Part shown: positions 31,439-39,450 of the stretch, one piece after another
Position numbering within the stretch: position 1 is the stretch's first letter
Layout: each line of letters opens with the position of its first letter
Source of the DNA: Variovorax terrae
Lineage (GTDB): Bacteria > Pseudomonadota > Gammaproteobacteria > Burkholderiales > Burkholderiaceae_C
Reading direction: 5' to 3'
Length of the DNA stretch: 64,000 nt
NCBI RefSeq assembly: GCF_022809125.1
Contig: NZ_JALGBI010000001.1
Coordinates: 2,232,001 to 2,296,000, forward strand
Notes under the pieces: generated by a model
The model's input: the letters and a program-made list of their open reading frames with translations, nothing else
What the model was told of the DNA's origin: nothing
Database searches by the model: none
Made by a program: the position numbers and the translations under genes

Positions 31439-33573
31439 GTCAATGCAGCCCTGATCTGCTCCAGCACATCCTTCGCGCTGGCCGGAATCGGCGTGCCGGG
31501 GCCGTAGATGCCCTTCACACCGGCTTCGTAGAGCAGGTCGTAGTCCTGGCGCGGGATCACGCCGCCGACGAAGACGATGATGTCGTCGGCGCCCTGCTGC
31601 TTCAGCGCCTCGATGATGGCCGGCACCAGGGTCTTGTGGCCGGCCGCGAGCGTGCTCACGCCGACCGCGTGCACGTCGTTTTCGATGGCCTGGCGCGCGC
31701 ATTCCTCGGGGGTCTGGAACAGCGGGCCCATGTCCACATCAAAGCCCAGGTCGGCGAAAGCCGTGGCCACGACCTTGGCGCCGCGGTCATGGCCGTCCTG
31801 GCCGAGCTTGGAGATCATCACGCGCGGGCGCCGGCCTTGTTCCTCGGCAAAGGCGTTGATCTCGTCTTTCAGTTTTTCCCAGCCTTCGGCCGAGTCGTAG
31901 GCGGCTGCATACACTCCGGTCACCTTTTGCGTATCGGCGCGGTGGCGCCCGTAAACCTTTTCCAGCGCATCGCTGACTTCGCCGACCGTCGCGCGCAGGC
32001 GGATCGCCCGGATGCTCAGGTCCAGCAGGTTGCCCTGGCCATTCTCGGCCGCCGCCGTCAACGCGTCCAGCGCGGCCTGCACCGCGGCGCCGTCGCGCCG
32101 GGCCTTGATGGCCTGCAGGCGCGCGATCTGGCCGTCGCGCACCGCCATGTTGTCGATGTCGCGGGCTTCGATCAGGTCTTCGCTCTTGAGCTTGTACTTG
32201 TTGACGCCGACGATCACGTCCTTGCCCGAGTCGATGCGCGCCTGCTTCTCGGCCGCCGCCGCCTCGATCTTGAGCTTGGCCCAGCCGCTGTCCACGGCGC
32301 GGGTCATGCCGCCCATGGCCTCGACTTCCTCGATGATCTTCCAGGCCGCATCGGCCATGTCCTGCGTGAGCTTCTCCATCATGTAGCTGCCGGCCCAGGG
32401 GTCGATCACGTTCGTGATGTGGGTCTCTTCCTGGATGATGAGCTGGGTGTTGCGCGCGATGCGGGCGGAGAACTCGGTGGGCAGCGCGATGGCCTCGTCG
32501 AAGCTGTTGGTGTGCAGGCTCTGCGTGCCGCCGAACACCGCCGCCATGGCCTCGATGGTGGTGCGCACCACGTTGTTGTAGGGGTCCTGCTCGGTCAGGC
32601 TCCAACCGCTGGTCTGGCAGTGCGTGCGCAGCATCAGGCTCTTGGGGTTCTTGGCGCCCGTGCCTTTCATGATGCGGCACCACAGCAGGCGCGCGGCGCG
32701 CATCTTGGCCACTTCGAGGTAGAAGTTCATGCCGATGGCCCAGAAAAAGGAGAGGCGTCCGGCGAAATCGTCCACGTCCAGGCCCTTGGCGATGGCGGTC
32801 TTCACGTACTCCTTGCCATCGGCCAGCGTGAAGGCCAGCTCCAGCGCCTGGTTCGCGCCGGCCTCCTGCATGTGGTAGCCCGAGATGCTGATCGAGTTGA
32901 ACTTCGGCATGTTCTTGGCCGTGTACTCGATGATGTCGCCGATGATGCGCATGCTCGGCTTGGGCGGATAGATGTAGGTGTTGCGGACCATGAACTCCTT
33001 GAGGATGTCGTTCTGGATGGTCCCGGACAGCTTGTCCTGCGCCACGCCCTGCTCCTCCGCCGCCACCACGTAGCCCGCCAGCACTGGCAGCACGGCGCCG
33101 TTCATGGTCATGGACACGCTCACCTTGTCCAGCGGGATCTGGTCGAACAGGATCTTCATGTCCTCCACGCTGTCGATCGCCACGCCGGCCTTGCCCACGT
33201 CGCCGGTCACGCGCGGGTGGTCGCTGTCATAGCCGCGGTGCGTGGCCAGGTCGAAGGCCACGCTCACGCCCTGCCCGCCGGCGGCCAGCGCCTTGCGGTA
33301 GAAGGCGTTGGATTCCTCGGCCGTGGAAAAGCCCGCGTACTGGCGGATGGTCCAGGGCCGCACCGCGTACATCGTGGCCTGCGGACCGCGCAGGTACGGC
33401 TCGAAACCCGGAAGCGTGTCGGTGTGGGGCAGCCCCTGCAGGTCCTGCGCGGTGTAGAGTGGCTTGACGGTGATACCGTCCGGCGTCACCCAATTCAACG
33501 CCTCGACGTTGCCGCCGGGAGCCGACTTGGCGGCGGCCTTGTTCCAAGATTCCAGGTCCGGGGCTTTGCTCAT
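31435..33573 (-). CDS. scpA: Methylmalonyl-CoA mutase, single-chain
   Basis: 712 residues. B12-dependent isomerase of R-methylmalonyl-CoA to succinyl-CoA. The barrel half has [41 protein letters not shown] and [19 protein letters not shown]; the C-terminal half carries the cobalamin-binding motif D-G-H-D-R-G with the Co-ligating His595, and GVIPRQDY. Length matches the large catalytic subunit type (ScpA/MutB) acting without MutA. First gene of the operon; its promoter faces the ScfR-family regulator across 118 bases. Confidence 0.96.
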   Translation of the reverse strand: MSKAPDLESWNKAAAKSAPGGNVEALNWVTPDGITVKPLYTAQDLQGLPHTDTLPGFEPYLRGPQATMYAVRPWTIRQYAGFSTAEESNAFYRKALAAGGQGVSVAFDLATHRGYDSDHPRVTGDVGKAGVAIDSVEDMKILFDQIPLDKVSVSMTMNGAVLPVLAGYVVAAEEQGVAQDKLSGTIQNDILKEFMVRNTYIYPPKPSMRIIGDIIEYTAKNMPKFNSISISGYHMQEAGANQALELAFTLADGKEYVKTAIAKGLDVDDFAGRLSFFWAIGMNFYLEVAKMRAARLLWCRIMKGTGAKNPKSLMLRTHCQTSGWSLTEQDPYNNVVRTTIEAMAAVFGGTQSLHTNSFDEAIALPTEFSARIARNTQLIIQEETHITNVIDPWAGSYMMEKLTQDMADAAWKIIEEVEAMGGMTRAVDSGWAKLKIEAAAAEKQARIDSGKDVIVGVNKYKLKSEDLIEARDIDNMAVRDGQIARLQAIKARRDGAAVQAALDALTAAAENGQGNLLDLSIRAIRLRATVGEVSDALEKVYGRHRADTQKVTGVYAAAYDSAEGWEKLKDEINAFAEEQGRRPRVMISKLGQDGHDRGAKVVATAFADLGFDVDMGPLFQTPEECARQAIENDVHAVGVSTLAAGHKTLVPAIIEALKQQGADDIIVFVGGVIPRQDYDLLYEAGVKGIYGPGTPIPASAKDVLEQIRAALT

Positions 33574-33600
33574 GTTTTCTCAACCGCATCTGTCATAACC

Positions 33601-33615
33601 TTGCAATCTTCGCAA
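33601..33615. promoter_or_regulatory. Candidate ScfR/PrpR operator, site 1
   Basis: ttgcaatcttcgcaa, an inverted TTGC-N7-GCAA 28 bases upstream of the mutase start. Its complement reads TTTGCGAAG, matching site 2 near the regulator gene. Mycobacterial PrpR and corynebacterial RamB, relatives of the encoded regulator, bind TTTGCAAA-like elements. Confidence 0.55.
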
Positions 33616-33673
33616 AAATCAAGGCTGTCGACAACGGATAAACTCCGAATCCACGGGCAATTTCCCGTGTAAA

Positions 33674-33690
33674 TTTGCAAGGTTTGCGAA
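33674..33690. promoter_or_regulatory. Candidate ScfR/PrpR operator, site 2
   Basis: tttgcaaggtttgcgaa, two direct TTTGC(A/G)A half-sites ending one base before the regulator's ATG. The position suggests autoregulation, perhaps by blocking its own promoter or start. Confidence 0.55.
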
Positions 33691-33691
33691 G

Positions 33692-35152
33692 ATGACCAAA
33701 GCCTACATGGGCGTCCGTCTCAAAACGCTGCGGGAACGGCAGGGCCTGACCCAGGCCGCCCTGGCCGCCTCGCTCAAGATTTCGCCCAGCTATCTCAACC
33801 AGATCGAGAACGACCAGCGCCCCTTGACGGTGCCCGTGCTGCTGCGGCTGCAGGCGGCGCATGGCATCGATCTGCAACTGTTCTCGGACGACGAGAACGC
33901 CCGGCGGCTGAGCGAGCTGCAGCCAGTGTTCGCGGATGGCTCGCAGGCCCAGGCGGTGCCGCTCGCGGAGGCCAAGGTCGTGGCCTCCCAGCTGCCCTCA
34001 GTCACCCGGGTGCTGCTGAACCTGCACAGGCGTTCGCGTGCCGTCGAGGAACAGTTGTCCTCGATCGCCGCCGTCGCAGACGGCGACCGGCTTGCAGGCG
34101 ACCCGGCCGGCCGCCTGCAGCCCTATGAGGAAGTGCGCGAATTCTTCTATGCCCGCCACCACCACATGGCCGTGCTGGACGAGCTGGCGGAACAGCTCCA
34201 CGACACGCTGATGGCCGGGCTGCCGGCCGGCACGGTGAGCGCCGCCGAGCTGCGCTCCCGCCTGCTGGAGCGGCTGCTCAAGCGCCACGGCGTCCAGGTG
34301 CGCATCGAGGGGCGCCAGGACACCGCCAGCCGCCGCTCGGACCCGGCGCTGCGCAGCTACGACGCGGCCACCAGCACCCTGTCCCTGGCGACGGACATGG
34401 ACCCCGGGCAGCAGGCCTTCCAGCTGGGCGTGCAGCTCGCCTTTCTCGAGATGGGCGAGCGCATCGACGCCTTCACGACAGCCGAATCGTTCACCACCTC
34501 GCAGGCCCGCAGCCTGGCGCGGCTCGGCTTTGCCAACCATTTCGCCGGCGCGCTGGTGCTGCCGAACCGGCTGTTCCAGGACACGGCGGAGGCCTTGCGC
34601 TACGACATCGAGCTGCTGAGCGACCGCTTCGGCGTCAGCTTCGAGACCATCGGGCACCGCCTGTCGACCATGCACCATGCGCCGGGACGCGGCATCCCCT
34701 TCTTCTTCGTGCGGGTGGACCGCGCGGGCAACGTCTCCAAGCGGCAGTCCACGGGCGACTTCCACTTCTCGCGCCACGGCGGCACCTGCCCGCTGTGGAA
34801 CGTCTACGAAGCCTTCTCGCAACCCGGCGCCATCCTCACGCAGCTGTCGCGCATGCCGGACGGCCGCACCTACCTGTGGATCGCGCGCACGGTGGAGCAC
34901 CGGCGCGGCGGCTACGGCACGCCCAAGCGCATGTTCGCGGTGGCCCTGGGCTGCGACGCGCGCTACGCCGACCGGCTTGTCTACGCCAAGGGCGTCAACC
35001 TGATCGACCCCGGCGCCGCCACCCTGATCGGCGCCGGCTGCAAGGTCTGCGACCGCGCCGACTGCGCGCAGCGCGCCTTCCCCCCTCTGGGCCGCACCCT
35101 GCAGATCGACGAAAACCAGCGCGGCTTCGCGCCCTACGCCTCCGGCATGTGA
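33692..35152 (+). CDS. ScfR/PrpR-family short-chain acyl regulator
   Basis: 486 residues. An XRE-type helix-turn-helix (8-62: GVRLKTLRERQGLTQAALAASLKISPSYLNQIENDQRP) precedes an IrrE/ImmA-like domain and a C-terminal DUF2083-type region with the Cys cluster C-K-V-C-D-R-A-D-C. This layout is that of ScfR/RamB/PrpR proteins, which respond to acyl-CoA or propionate and control methylcitrate, glyoxylate or methylmalonyl routes. In mycobacterial PrpR the Cys residues have been linked to an FeS cluster; that is only inferred here. The zinc-protease motif of true ImmA proteins is absent. Divergent from the propionyl-CoA operon, it is its likely regulator. Confidence 0.88.
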   Translation: MTKAYMGVRLKTLRERQGLTQAALAASLKISPSYLNQIENDQRPLTVPVLLRLQAAHGIDLQLFSDDENARRLSELQPVFADGSQAQAVPLAEAKVVASQLPSVTRVLLNLHRRSRAVEEQLSSIAAVADGDRLAGDPAGRLQPYEEVREFFYARHHHMAVLDELAEQLHDTLMAGLPAGTVSAAELRSRLLERLLKRHGVQVRIEGRQDTASRRSDPALRSYDAATSTLSLATDMDPGQQAFQLGVQLAFLEMGERIDAFTTAESFTTSQARSLARLGFANHFAGALVLPNRLFQDTAEALRYDIELLSDRFGVSFETIGHRLSTMHHAPGRGIPFFFVRVDRAGNVSKRQSTGDFHFSRHGGTCPLWNVYEAFSQPGAILTQLSRMPDGRTYLWIARTVEHRRGGYGTPKRMFAVALGCDARYADRLVYAKGVNLIDPGAATLIGAGCKVCDRADCAQRAFPPLGRTLQIDENQRGFAPYASGM

Positions 35153-35165
35153 AAGGCAGACCGCC

Positions 35166-36068
35166 ATGCGCGACCTCGATCCCGTCTCCATCCGCCTCTT
35201 CCTCGCCACGCTGGAGGAAGGCAGCATCGCCCGCGCCGCCGCGCGCGAGAGCATCGTGCCCTCGGCCGTTAGCAAACGCATCTCCGAACTGGAGGCCGAG
35301 CTGCGCGTGCCGTTGCTGGACCGCAGCGTCAAGGGCGTGCAGGCCACCCCCGCCGGCGAGGCGCTGGCCCACCACGCCCGCGCGCTGCTGCAGGGCATGG
35401 ATCGGATGCAGCGCGAGATGGCGGGCTATGTGGACGGCGTGCGCGGCCTCATCAAGGTGCTGGCCAGTGTGACCTCGCTGTCGGGCGAGCTGCCGGCGGA
35501 CATCATGCGCTTTCGCGCCGGGCGCCCGCAGATCGAGATCGACGTGGAGGAGCGCACCACGCCGGCCATCTACCGCAGCGTGCGCGAAGGCCTGGCCGAC
35601 GTGGGCGTGGCGTCCGAGTTTGCCAGCCACGAGGGCCTGCAGGTCTTCCCCTACCGGCGCTATGCGCTGGCCGCGGTGCTGCCCGCGGGGCATGCACTGG
35701 CGAACGCACCGCAGGTTGCCTACGCGCAGTTGCTGGGCGACGACCTGATCGAGCTCAACCGCGACAGCGGCATCAGCCACGTGTTCGATGAGGCCGCACG
35801 CGAGGCGCGCACCTCGCGCACGGTTCGGGCGCGCGTCAGCTCGTTCGAAACCATCTGCGCGCTGGTCGCGGGCGGCATGGGCGTGGGCGTGGCACCGCTG
35901 TACCTGAAAGAAGCCAAGGAAAAGACGCTGGACCTGCGCTTCGTGCCGCTGGCCGACGCCTGGGCCCAGCCGCGCAGCTTCGTGGCGGTGCGCGACCTCG
36001 ACACGCTGCCGGTGGCGGCGCGGGCCTTCGTGGCGCATTTGCGGGAGAGCGCAACTTCCCTGGATTGA
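35166..36068 (+). CDS. LysR-type transcriptional regulator
   Basis: 300 residues. N-terminal LysR HTH (FLATLEEGSIARAAARESIVPSAVSKRISELE) followed by a periplasmic-binding-protein-like effector domain (ELPADIMRFRAGRP, GLADVGVASEF, GMGVGVAPLYL). It starts 13 bases after the ScfR-type gene. The closest catabolic genes in the same direction, CoA-transferase to flavoprotein at 39.7-44.4 kb, are now separated from it by the AT-rich island, so its target could be that cluster. The TGA stop lies inside a tRNA-Phe-like sequence. Confidence 0.92.
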   Translation: MRDLDPVSIRLFLATLEEGSIARAAARESIVPSAVSKRISELEAELRVPLLDRSVKGVQATPAGEALAHHARALLQGMDRMQREMAGYVDGVRGLIKVLASVTSLSGELPADIMRFRAGRPQIEIDVEERTTPAIYRSVREGLADVGVASEFASHEGLQVFPYRRYALAAVLPAGHALANAPQVAYAQLLGDDLIELNRDSGISHVFDEAAREARTSRTVRARVSSFETICALVAGGMGVGVAPLYLKEAKEKTLDLRFVPLADAWAQPRSFVAVRDLDTLPVAARAFVAHLRESATSLD

Positions 36069-36108
36069 AAATCCGCGTGTCGGTGGTTCGATTCCGCCCC
36101 AGCCACCA
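36062..36108 (+). pseudogene. 3' half of a tRNA-Phe-like sequence (putative att site)
   Basis: A 47-base stretch with the anticodon loop T-T-G-A-A-A-A and the 3' anticodon strand, a variable-loop GTGTC, a five-pair T-arm (GGTGG/CCGCC with loop TTCGATT) and an acceptor end CCAGCC-ACCA. The 5' half is absent: upstream bases are LysR coding sequence and do not pair as a D-arm, and the anticodon stem pairs only in its inner three positions. The acceptor strand seems one base short of seven. Such 3' tRNA fragments are what integration at a tRNA gene leaves at one end of an element. The intact tRNA gene is not in the window. Confidence 0.72.
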
Positions 36109-36115
36109 GAATTGG

Positions 36116-36149
36116 AAGCCCTTGATCAGAAGTGGTCAGGGGCTTTTTT
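36116..36149 (+). terminator. Intrinsic terminator after the tRNA fragment
   Basis: Ten-pair stem (aagcccttga with tcaggggctt, one G-T pair) and a T6 run. It lies eight bases beyond the CCA end and probably came with the tRNA gene's own 3' flank. It would also end LysR transcription. Confidence 0.8.
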
Positions 36150-36160
36150 CTTGTTGGTCG

Positions 36161-36520
36161 TCACGCGGAAACATTGTCGCCAGGCAACGGGAGCGCGGTG
36201 GACGTCGAATGAGAAAACGCGTTATCGAAATGATTTAAGTACGTCTCCGACAAATGCCCATGGTAATAACCATACACCGGCGTGCTGATGTTTTGGTCGG
36301 CTGGACGCTTGATGTAGAAGGTAAGCTGCCCCGTCTCTATCGCAGGCTGAAAGAATGCTTTTTCCTTCCAGTCGTCGGAACTGTGCGTGTAGTAAACCTG
36401 ACCGTTAGAAACGACTCGCTTCCAAGTCGTAATTTTTCCTTTCAGCTCGGTCTGGCCTATACGTGCGTCGAATGCGGCCAAGAGGTCCTTGGGCTTTTCA
36501 GTCTTGAAGTGCAATGCCAT
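36161..36520 (-). CDS. Unknown 119-residue island protein
   Basis: 119 residues, not recognised. Soluble, no signal peptide or membrane span, mixed alpha/beta look: MALHFKTEKPKDLLAAF helix, a KITTWKRVVSNGQVYYTH strand pair, GQLTFYIKRP, and a Tyr/His-rich V-Y-G-Y-Y-H-G-H segment that could be a binding or catalytic site. AAGGAA lies about seven bases before the ATG, and codon use is AT-richer than the chromosome, matching the ATPase gene. It is the third gene of a small minus-strand unit with the two mini-ORFs upstream. No function can be given. Confidence 0.6.
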   Translation of the reverse strand: MALHFKTEKPKDLLAAFDARIGQTELKGKITTWKRVVSNGQVYYTHSSDDWKEKAFFQPAIETGQLTFYIKRPADQNISTPVYGYYHGHLSETYLNHFDNAFSHSTSTALPLPGDNVSA

Positions 36521-36575
36521 TTGAAAATTCCTTGCGAAATAAGAAATCCCGGAGCAATCGCCCCGGGAGATCGAG

Positions 36576-36668
36576 TTACCTGACGATGATCACGTCAGCA
36601 CCGACATAGCTGTCGGGCGCCACAACTTGGGCCCGCGTCAGGACGGGGCCGACCGCCAGTGCTGACAT
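36576..36668 (-). CDS. Putative 30-residue peptide
   Basis: ATG at 36668 with GGTGGAG upstream at good spacing; encodes a 30-residue peptide, M-S-A-L-A-V-G-P-V-L then a short acidic and hydrophobic end (G-A-D-V-I-I-V-R). It overlaps the mini-ORF before it by 31 bases in another frame and ends 55 bases before the 119-residue gene. Too short to judge by composition; supported only by the ribosome binding site and order. Confidence 0.3.
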   Translation of the reverse strand: MSALAVGPVLTRAQVVAPDSYVGADVIIVR

Positions 36669-36742
36669 ACGCGCTCCACCCGGCCACGGCGGCGGCGGGT
36701 ATAGGCGCAGACATGCACGGTCTTGCGTTTCACGAAGAACAT
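36638..36742 (-). CDS. Putative 34-residue basic Cys-containing peptide
   Basis: ATG at 36742 preceded by AAAAGGAG at seven bases, a near-perfect Shine-Dalgarno. The product is strongly basic, with two Cys and a run of four Arg: MFFVKRKTVHVCAYT then RRRRG, ending V-C-Q-H-W-R-S-A-P-S. Similar tiny basic proteins occur on mobile elements, but no family is recognised. First gene of the minus-strand unit, divergent from the leader and ATPase gene. Confidence 0.42.
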   Translation of the reverse strand: MFFVKRKTVHVCAYTRRRRGRVERVCQHWRSAPS

Positions 36743-36777
36743 TTCTGTACTCCTTTTACCAACACGTTGCGGGGTTT

Positions 36778-36807
36778 TTGTTGCAGCACACAAATTTCGT
36801 ATAAAAT
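36778..36807 (+). promoter_or_regulatory. Sigma-70-like promoter
   Basis: TTGTTG (-35), an 18-base spacer, and TAAAAT (-10) on the plus strand. Transcription would start near 36814 and meet the terminator at 36866-36899, giving an RNA of about 85 bases. Confidence 0.5.
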
Positions 36808-36865
36808 AGCAGCCTGAATTAAAATTTAATGCACCATGGTCGGTTGACCCCGATTCACCGTTTAG

Positions 36866-36899
36866 GCCCTCGACGTGTTACAGCACTGCGAGGGCTTTT
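36866..36899 (+). terminator. Leader terminator or attenuator
   Basis: gccctcg/cgagggc arms with an inner GTG/CAC stem, followed by TTTT. It sits between the promoter and the ATPase gene, so it either ends a small RNA or acts as an attenuator that must be bypassed for ATPase expression. Confidence 0.6.
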
Positions 36900-36943
36900 C
36901 TGTTTCCGCGCCTCTTGAAATTTCCGAAAACGATAAAATTGTA

Positions 36944-36978
36944 GCACAACAAAAATTTCCAAAACGTTTTTGTTGTGC
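36944..36978. repeat. 12-bp inverted repeat upstream of the ATPase gene
   Basis: gcacaacaaaaa and tttttgttgtgc, perfect 12-base arms around an 11-base loop. As RNA it would form an A-U-rich stem; as DNA it is a good candidate operator. Confidence 0.8.
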
Positions 36979-36984
36979 AAATTA

Positions 36985-36998
36985 TTGTTTTAAAACAA
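36985..36998. repeat. Perfect 14-bp palindrome
   Basis: ttgttttaaaacaa, a perfect palindrome repeating the TTGTT/AACAA core of the inverted repeat just upstream. Confidence 0.8.
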
Positions 36999-37011
36999 CA
37001 GAGCAGTGGCG

Positions 37012-37024
37012 CACGTTCAACGTG
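37012..37024. promoter_or_regulatory. Palindrome CACGTT-C-AACGTG before the ATPase start
   Basis: cacgttcaacgtg, six-base perfect arms, ending 14 bases before the ATG at 37039. No good Shine-Dalgarno is visible here, so this structure may also restrict translation. Confidence 0.6.
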
Positions 37025-37038
37025 GTTAAATTCATGCT

Positions 37039-39450
37039 ATGACTGATTCAATTGGCTTGACTGTTTACAACCCTAGTTCACTCAGTGACGCTGACTTTCT
37101 GCGGGGATTTGTTGCTCGTCAAGGTATAGCGCGCGAATTGACTGACCATCTGCTTAAGGCGGCTTCGGGTGAGAACGTTGTCCATCTCTTAATACTTGGC
37201 CAGCGGGGCATGGGCAAGACAAGCATGTTGAGGCGCCTCGCTTTGGCAGTGAAGGGCGACCCTAAGCTATCAATGACGCTCATTCCCTTGTTATTTCGGG
37301 AGGAGCAGTACAACGTCCACAGCTTTAAGGTCTTCTGGACGAACTGTTTGGATGCGTTAGGTGATTGGTACGACTCCATTGGAGAGCACAACAAGGCCGA
37401 GCGCTTGGACCGAGAAATTCGCTCCCTGGTCGACAAAAGTGATGCTCAAGCATTGTTCGACAAGTGGATCGCGAGCGAAGGTCGGCGCCCGCTACTGCTT
37501 CTCGACAACATCGACTTACTTTTTGCTGGTCTGAAAAGAGAGCATGATTACCTGAAACCGTTCAGGCCCACATCGGAAGGAATGGTCATCGTTGGAGGCT
37601 CCGCAACAACTGTAGATGCGATATGCGACCCGAATGGGGAGCTGAGCAAGGCGTTCCGCGTCATACAACTCGACAAACTAAGCAAAGAGGAATTGATAGC
37701 ATGTCTGCGCAGCATAGCGATCGCGAGAGGCGAAGAGGGAGAAAAGGTGCTTGCTGTGCTCTCTACAGCCAGTGGGCGAATCAAGACACTGCACGATTTA
37801 ACTGGTGGTAATCCACGCACCTTGACGATGTTGTACATGCTGCTGGAGACGGACGTTCAAGGGGACGTGTTCCAAGATCTAGAACGACTGCTAGACCAAG
37901 CGACGGTCTTATACAAAGCACGTGTCGAAGACTTGCCTTCGCAAGGGCGTGTCGTTTTAGACGCGGTGGCATTGGCTTGGGATCCCGTCCTCGCGGCCAC
38001 CGTGGCATCTACAACACTTCTAGATGTCGGTACGGTGTCTTCGCAATTGGACAGGCTGCAAAAGGAGGGCATCCTAGAGAAGGTGCCGGTGTCTAAGACA
38101 TCGAAGACAGCGTTTCAAGTCTCAGAACGTTTCTTCAACATCTGGTATTTGATGCGTCATGGTGCTAGACGGCAGCGCATGAAACTTCGATGGCTCACAG
38201 TATTTCTTCGCAGCTTCTACTCCAACGCCCAGCTTATCGAGCGTGCAAAGGACTTGGTCAATTCCGAAGGCGATCTCGCTGTAAATCTCGGCGTCGAGAC
38301 TGGACACCTCCTGTTAGCACTTGGGGATGCAATCGATGACGAGGTCTGGCGTTCCGTGTTGAATAGTCAAGCGAGAGATGAGTTTCAGCGCTACGCAGAG
38401 TCACTGGGACTGTCTTTAGATGACATTGTTGATCCCGGTGACGTACCATTGCCTGCAAATGCGTCAGAGTGGATTCTCCATGGTAATTTGCTTCGTCAGC
38501 ATCTCAAGCGACCGACAGATGCTGAGGCCGCATTCACTAACGCAATTGCCCTGGAACCAAAGAATTGGGCAGCTTGGTTCAATCTTGGCACTACTCGTCT
38601 TGGGAACTTAGCCAACGCGAGTGGTGCGGTGGAAGCTTTAAGAGTAGCGCTATCTCTTAATAAGAAGCATCTTCCGACGCAATACATGCTTGGTGATGCT
38701 CTCTATAACGCGGGCGATTTCGAGGAGGCGAAGGCGGCGTATAGAGCGTGCCTCAAACTGGATCCCAAGTTCTATCTCGCTGCTATTTCATTGGGTGACA
38801 TCGCGAGTGAAGAAGGTGATGTACGAGATGCAGCCACTCAATATGAACTAGTCAGCAGACTGGCGCCAAAGAGAGACCGCGAGGCGCTTCATGCAAGTGG
38901 ATTCTTTGTCGCATATATTCTCGAAGAGTTTGAGCGAGCCGAGAAAATTTACAGCCGTCTGCTAGATATTGACCCAACTGACTGGGTAGCCGAAACCAAT
39001 ATCGAGGTAATCAAGGCCCTACTGAATACAAACGATTCCCCGGTATCAATTGCCGAGTCATTACTGAAGCGCCATATGGCTGGTGGTCGCGCACTCATAC
39101 TTGCCCTTGAGGCGCTTGGTCAATCCGATAGAGCCTCAGCGCTTTCTCAGGTCGCTAAGATCTTTGCCGCTGAAGACGAATCGGTCTTTGAAAATTACAG
39201 GGGCTTTGTTCTAATTTTGTTTAGGAAGGCAAAGCGAGACGGTTGGGCTGACCTATTGCTTCGGATACTTGATGAAACGGGCGCAGCTGAAAAGTATTGG
39301 CCGCTGATTGCTGGCTTTGATGCCTATGCCTTTGGATCAGAACGGCTGCTTGATGTCAATCCAGAAGTTCGATCTTCCGCTCAGAAGATACTTAGCTTGT
39401 TGCTTGCCCCTGAGGCACATAGCAGCGCCCACACAAGGCTCGCAGGTTGA
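37039..39450 (+). CDS. STAND-like P-loop ATPase with C-terminal TPRs
   Basis: 803 residues. It opens with Y-N-P-S-S-L-S-D-A-D-F-L-R-G-F-V-A-R, a lead-in typical of one group of bacterial STAND/AAA ATPases, then Walker A G-Q-R-G-M-G-K-T (54-61), Walker B L-L-L-L-D-N-I-D (Asp156, Asp159) and the sensor motif G-G-N-P-R-T (256-261). A winged-helix-like part follows (~290-380, VSERFFNIWYLM). Residues ~480-690 hold about five TPR-like repeats (AEAAFTNAIALEPKNWAAWF and similar). No nuclease, TIR or other effector domain is visible. TPR-bearing STAND proteins often sense phage or stress, so defence is a reasonable guess, not a demonstrated role. Codon use is AT-rich, unlike neighbours. Confidence 0.82.
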   Translation: MTDSIGLTVYNPSSLSDADFLRGFVARQGIARELTDHLLKAASGENVVHLLILGQRGMGKTSMLRRLALAVKGDPKLSMTLIPLLFREEQYNVHSFKVFWTNCLDALGDWYDSIGEHNKAERLDREIRSLVDKSDAQALFDKWIASEGRRPLLLLDNIDLLFAGLKREHDYLKPFRPTSEGMVIVGGSATTVDAICDPNGELSKAFRVIQLDKLSKEELIACLRSIAIARGEEGEKVLAVLSTASGRIKTLHDLTGGNPRTLTMLYMLLETDVQGDVFQDLERLLDQATVLYKARVEDLPSQGRVVLDAVALAWDPVLAATVASTTLLDVGTVSSQLDRLQKEGILEKVPVSKTSKTAFQVSERFFNIWYLMRHGARRQRMKLRWLTVFLRSFYSNAQLIERAKDLVNSEGDLAVNLGVETGHLLLALGDAIDDEVWRSVLNSQARDEFQRYAESLGLSLDDIVDPGDVPLPANASEWILHGNLLRQHLKRPTDAEAAFTNAIALEPKNWAAWFNLGTTRLGNLANASGAVEALRVALSLNKKHLPTQYMLGDALYNAGDFEEAKAAYRACLKLDPKFYLAAISLGDIASEEGDVRDAATQYELVSRLAPKRDREALHASGFFVAYILEEFERAEKIYSRLLDIDPTDWVAETNIEVIKALLNTNDSPVSIAESLLKRHMAGGRALILALEALGQSDRASALSQVAKIFAAEDESVFENYRGFVLILFRKAKRDGWADLLLRILDETGAAEKYWPLIAGFDAYAFGSERLLDVNPEVRSSAQKILSLLLAPEAHSSAHTRLAG

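Larger units (their letters stand above)
36743..37038. promoter_or_regulatory. Divergent control region of the island
   Basis: 296 bases without a convincing gene. Strongly AT-rich, with a plus-strand promoter, a terminated short leader, and several palindromes built on TTGTT/AACAA. tttttgttgcagcac at 36775-36789 and tttttgttgtgc at 36967-36978 share the same core, as if one DNA-binding protein controls both directions. No repressor gene with a recognisable HTH is in the island. Confidence 0.6.

Noticed and set aside
36062..36108. Complete functional tRNA-Phe gene
   Set aside because: The upstream bases are LysR codons with no D-arm or matching acceptor strand, so only the 3' half exists.
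36743..37038. Retron or group II intron-like element
   Set aside because: A short terminated RNA is possible, but there is no reverse transcriptase gene in the island.
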